A stretch of 64,000 nt of DNA from Dokdonella_A sp040002595 (GTDB taxonomy: Bacteria; Pseudomonadota; Gammaproteobacteria; Xanthomonadales; Rhodanobacteraceae): contig JBDUED010000001.1 in assembly GCA_040002595.1 (NCBI GenBank), positions 1 through 64,000 of the forward strand, given 5' to 3'. Of this stretch, positions 61,304 through 64,000 are shown piece by piece. The position numbers were made by a program, and so were the translations under genes. Numbering within the stretch: position 1 is the first letter of the stretch; every line of letters begins with the position of its first letter. The notes under the pieces were generated by a model that was not told the origin of the DNA, searched no databases, and worked only from the letters and a program-made list of their open reading frames with translations.

Positions 61304-62185
61304 TCAGGGCTTGCGGAACTTGTAGATAAATTGATCGGTTCGCCCTCGGATGGTCGCGTCGAATACCCCAGCGGTGTGGGGATCGTCGCCATTCGCCAGC
61401 ACCTTGCTTTCACCGACTAACTTGAAACCGGCCGCTTCTACCTCGTGCCGCACCACGGCGGGCTCGATCCGGTGAAGCGTATCGGTGACGTCAGGCGGCG
61501 ATCCCGGTGCAGCAACATGGTCGAGCACGAGGTAAATGCCACCGTGCTTCAATGCCGCATAGACCGCATGGTTGAACGTGGTCATGTCGACCGGCCCCAT
61601 GAACGGGTCCTTCAAATCGTGGTAGTTCTGCGAAATCCAGAACAGGTCAAGTGGCTCTGGATATCGCGCGGCGTCGAGGGGCGCGGCGAAATTGACGCTC
61701 GTGTTGGGGTGACCGACGGCGAATTTTTGGATGTCGGCAATCCCGGCAACGACGTTGGGATACTGGAACAGGGGACTCGGCACACTGGCGTAAACATGCA
61801 CGGTCGGCCCGACGATGCGTGCAAACAGCCGAGTGAAATAGCCATTGCCCGCGGCATAGTCGGCTACTTTGTCGCCGGGCTTGACCCCGGCGAAGGCGAG
61901 TGTCGCCGCCGGCTTACGGCTGGCATCGCGTGCGATATCAGCCGCCGGTCGCGCGGAATCGGCGACGGCAGCTGCGATCGAGTCGGCCATCGTGATGGCG
62001 CGGCCGGTTGCGGGCAGTACGGATAAAGTGAGTGCGATTGCGGCCAGCACGAGCGCGAGTCGGCTTCGGCTGATCTGGTCGACTACAAGTATGCCGTCAG
62101 CCGTCAAGCGCCGACCTCTCGGCGCTTCAGGCTGGTAAGTAGAGGTCAACTGCCGCCGCAGGAAAGTCAGACATTTCAAACGCAT
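61304..62185 (-). CDS. Exported class I methyltransferase-like protein (COG4798 type)
   Basis: Protein of 293 aa. The ATG at 62185 has an excellent GAGGAG seven bases upstream, which decides the start despite a long lead. A hydrophobic segment LALVLAAIALTLSVLPATGRA (about residues 42-62) then acts as signal peptide or anchor. The catalytic-like domain has the SAM-binding pattern VKPGDKVADYAAGNGYFTRLFARIVG and continues with FWISQNYHDLKDP and YLVLDHVAAPGS. Exported proteins of this kind are called predicted methyltransferases, but whether SAM reaches the periplasm is unresolved. Confidence 0.75.
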   Translation of the reverse strand: MRLKCLTFLRRQLTSTYQPEAPRGRRLTADGILVVDQISRSRLALVLAAIALTLSVLPATGRAITMADSIAAAVADSARPAADIARDASRKPAATLAFAGVKPGDKVADYAAGNGYFTRLFARIVGPTVHVYASVPSPLFQYPNVVAGIADIQKFAVGHPNTSVNFAAPLDAARYPEPLDLFWISQNYHDLKDPFMGPVDMTTFNHAVYAALKHGGIYLVLDHVAAPGSPPDVTDTLHRIEPAVVRHEVEAAGFKLVGESKVLANGDDPHTAGVFDATIRGRTDQFIYKFRKP

Positions 62186-62384
62186 CTTTCAACTCCTCAA
62201 GCCATAGTTACCGGCACGCTGCCAGTGAGTCGCCAACCACTCACAGACACCCCGAATCAGCCTTGAACTGGCGGATGCAGACCAAGCTTACCTTGCAGTA
62301 CTTCAGTCAGCACTACGCATATAGCAGTCATGGAGCGCTTACCATCCTGCGTAAGAGTGGTCACGGTTCTCGTGAGCGACAGTT

Positions 62385-63380
62385 TCATGTTAGCGCTTCC
62401 TCAGTAGAGCTTTCGGCGACTACGATGAGGACGATGCCGGCCTTTTGCCCCGTTGCGACGTAGCGATAGGCGTCGGCGATCTGGTCGAGGCGATAGGTGC
62501 GATCGATGACCGCGCGATACGTGCCATCCGCCATCCGGTCACGAAGTTCGGCGAGGAACGCAGGGATATTTGAGCGTTTCGGCAACGGAATTATCACCCG
62601 CTTGCTGCGCATGGCGAGCGCGCCCAGCCATGCCAATAAATTCTGTCCCCAAGGTCCGATGTCTGTCGTCGCGAAAATTCCGCCGGGCTTGCGAAGCCGT
62701 CGCCATTGGCGGATCGGCATCTTGCCGACGGAGTCATAGACGATGTCGAAGCGCTGCCCTGGCTGAGCGAATTCATCGCTTGCGCAATCGACCACATGAT
62801 CGGCGCCCAGCGACCGAGCGAGATCGAGATGCCTCGCTTGCACCGCGGCTGTCACCTCGGCTCCACGATCCTTGGCGAGCTGGACGGCCGCCGAACCTAT
62901 TGCACCCGACGCTCCATAGACCAAGATGTGCGTGCCCGGACCAACGCTCGGCTGGGTCATCATGGCGCTGGCGTAGTACGCGCCTTCGCAGACGACCGCT
63001 TGGTCGAAGGCGATGCACGCCGGCAGCGTCGTGATCGGGCCTGACTCGGGAATGCACACGTACTCCGCGTGCGCGCCGTTGCGTCGCATCGGACACAGGC
63101 CGAACACGCGGTCGCACACCCGGAACCTCGTCACTCCCGTCCCGACTTGCTCGACGACGCCAGCGACGTCCAATCCGAAAATCGCTCGGCGCGGCTTCCA
63201 AAACCCGTAGAGAAGCAGCCGCCCGACCAAGCCCGGCACAAGTTCCCCACAATCGGTGCGGTTGACGGTCGTCGCGTGCACTTTGACCAAGACTTCGCCC
63301 GGCTGCGGAGTCGGCTTCGCCACCTCGGCTATCTGGATCGCGTCGGCCGATCCATAACGCGTGATGAGCGCCGCCCTCAC
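62385..63380 (-). CDS. NAD(P)-dependent medium-chain alcohol dehydrogenase/quinone reductase
   Basis: MDR-superfamily oxidoreductase of 331 aa. The GroES-like N-terminal domain (PGEVLVKVHATTVNRTDCGELVPG, GLDVAGVVEQVGTGVTRF) and the Rossmann motif ILVYGASGAIGSAAVQLAKDRGAEVTAAV (about residues 152-180) are clear. The structural-zinc cysteines are absent, which points to the quinone-oxidoreductase-like zinc-independent branch. The substrate is unknown. Neighbouring genes give no pathway context. Confidence 0.88.
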   Translation of the reverse strand: MRAALITRYGSADAIQIAEVAKPTPQPGEVLVKVHATTVNRTDCGELVPGLVGRLLLYGFWKPRRAIFGLDVAGVVEQVGTGVTRFRVCDRVFGLCPMRRNGAHAEYVCIPESGPITTLPACIAFDQAVVCEGAYYASAMMTQPSVGPGTHILVYGASGAIGSAAVQLAKDRGAEVTAAVQARHLDLARSLGADHVVDCASDEFAQPGQRFDIVYDSVGKMPIRQWRRLRKPGGIFATTDIGPWGQNLLAWLGALAMRSKRVIIPLPKRSNIPAFLAELRDRMADGTYRAVIDRTYRLDQIADAYRYVATGQKAGIVLIVVAESSTEEALT

Positions 63381-63684
63381 CTTGGTCCGTTGATCCAGAT
63401 CATTGAGCGATCTTACTATCCGGCAGTGCCCGAATGACGAACTGGACGATCAGTGGCATCCCAAAAAGCTGTCGTTCGCGAATGGCTGAAATGGGTCGAC
63501 AAGCGACCGCAGACGAAACCGTGCGACCGGCAGAACACCTCTTGAAGGTCGACGGTCGCCGTTCGACCAGTGGCGGACGGTCGATCTCGCCCACAAGCTT
63601 CCCGATAGCGGACGTTCTCTTTGTGCCAGAAGCGGATATTTTGGTGCGGCCCGCCCGAAGGCAGAACTCCACGCCTGTCGGTCT
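63381..63684. other. Non-coding stretch with a dispersed-repeat remnant
   Basis: 304 bases between the MDR gene and the surface-protein gene. No real gene seen. The plus-strand frame reads ADVLFVPEADI (63608-63640), which matches the spurious ADVRFVPKADI peptide produced by a dispersed intergenic repeat known to me from Rhizobiales genomes. That makes this a decayed repeat rather than coding sequence. Confidence 0.4.
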
Positions 63685-64000
63685 TTAGCGCGAGTTCAAC
63701 GTTCCTCTGTTCCTTACGGTCAAGAAGCCAACCAAGGCGAGCAAGCCGGCCAACAGAATAAGCGCCCACTGTGACAGCGTAGGAGCTGAGATCGCACCGA
63801 CGTTCGCTGCAAATGCAAGTGTGTAGATTTGGCTACCAGGACAGCCGGCGGCATCGGTTGCCGTGACGGTAAAGGTGTAGCTGCCGGGTGTTGTCGGCGT
63901 TCCCGACAACGTACCGCTGGATGACAGCGTCAGCGCCGGAGGCAGTGATCCGGAGGTCACAGTGAATGTATATGGGGCTGTTCCGCCGCTTGCCGTGATC
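63685..64000 (-). CDS. Surface/secreted protein C-terminus with Ig-like repeat and IPTL-CTERM tail (partial)
   Basis: The last 105 codons of a minus-strand gene whose start lies beyond the right edge. YTFTVTSGSLPPALTLSSSGTLSGTPTTPGSYTFTVTATDAAG is a putative-Ig (He_PIG) repeat. It is followed by ISAPTLSQWALILLAGLLALVGFLTVRNRG, an IPTL-CTERM sorting tail: a (I/P)TLSQW motif, one membrane helix and a basic end. Such proteins carry adhesin-like repeats and are thought to be processed or anchored by a dedicated system. The frame is open to the end of the window. Confidence 0.85.
   Translation of the reverse strand, partial: ITASGGTAPYTFTVTSGSLPPALTLSSSGTLSGTPTTPGSYTFTVTATDAAGCPGSQIYTLAFAANVGAISAPTLSQWALILLAGLLALVGFLTVRNRGTLNSR

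Overview
The window is a high-GC, gene-dense bacterial chromosome segment. Its conserved housekeeping blocks point to a gammaproteobacterium of the Xanthomonadales (Lysobacterales), probably the Rhodanobacteraceae/Dokdonella side. These blocks are lgt-thyA-folA, apaH-apaG-rsmA-pdxA-surA, lptD, oxyR-ahpC-ahpD, and a UbiH/UbiI-type hydroxylase pair. Three further signs agree with this placement: short C-terminal tails of the IFxxGF type on two exported proteins, an IPTL-CTERM tail at the right edge, and GGAGCGGCGGxAGCCGCGAT-type intergenic repeats. No rRNA, tRNA, CRISPR array, integrase or complete insertion sequence was seen.

Left third (1-24.6 kb). A peroxide-defence cluster (oxyR divergent from ahpC, then ahpD) is followed by an exported M1 aminopeptidase. 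Next come an orphan membrane protein resembling the Pycsar TM effector family, a very large multi-membrane protein, prmC, and a secreted serine hydrolase. A complete acyl-homoserine-lactone quorum-sensing locus follows at 13.2-15.2 kb: luxR, an RsaM-like (DUF4902) regulator, and luxI, with a lux-box palindrome in front of both rsaM and luxI. Then dxs, a CLC chloride channel with CBS domains, an HNH protein, a long acyl-CoA dehydrogenase, a LEA-type lipoprotein and modABC lie on the minus strand.

Middle (25-46.5 kb). This part holds recQ, a secreted beta-helix protein, overlapping azurin and truncated-haemoglobin genes, and an alginate-export-type porin. A four-gene translationally coupled ABC efflux system (outer-membrane factor, permease, ATPase, adaptor) follows. 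After it come a HAD phosphatase and class III aminotransferase pair, rlmI, lgt-thyA-folA, and the minus-strand block surA-pdxA-rsmA-apaG-apaH.

Right third (46.5-64 kb). The usual lptD-surA adjacency is broken by about 5.7 kb of accessory DNA. That DNA carries a small exported protein, a FAD monooxygenase, an exported three-gene operon (Tat-signal flavin amine oxidase, cytochrome c, RidA with a signal peptide) and a BrnTA toxin-antitoxin pair whose toxin is frameshifted. Beyond lptD are a histone-deacetylase-family amidohydrolase, a cobalamin adenosyltransferase next to a putative BtuM-like membrane protein, and two ubiquinone-type hydroxylases. One of the hydroxylases has an inverted REP-like repeat pair inserted in frame. 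The window ends with poorly characterised accessory genes and a truncated cell-surface protein gene.

The most rewarding items are the amine oxidase/cytochrome c/RidA operon (probably a periplasmic amine dehydrogenation and imine-quenching unit), the luxR-rsaM-luxI circuit with paired lux boxes, the REP pair inside a ubi gene, the orphan Pycsar-type effector and the broken brnT. All function calls rest on reading the sequence and on family knowledge; no database search was run.
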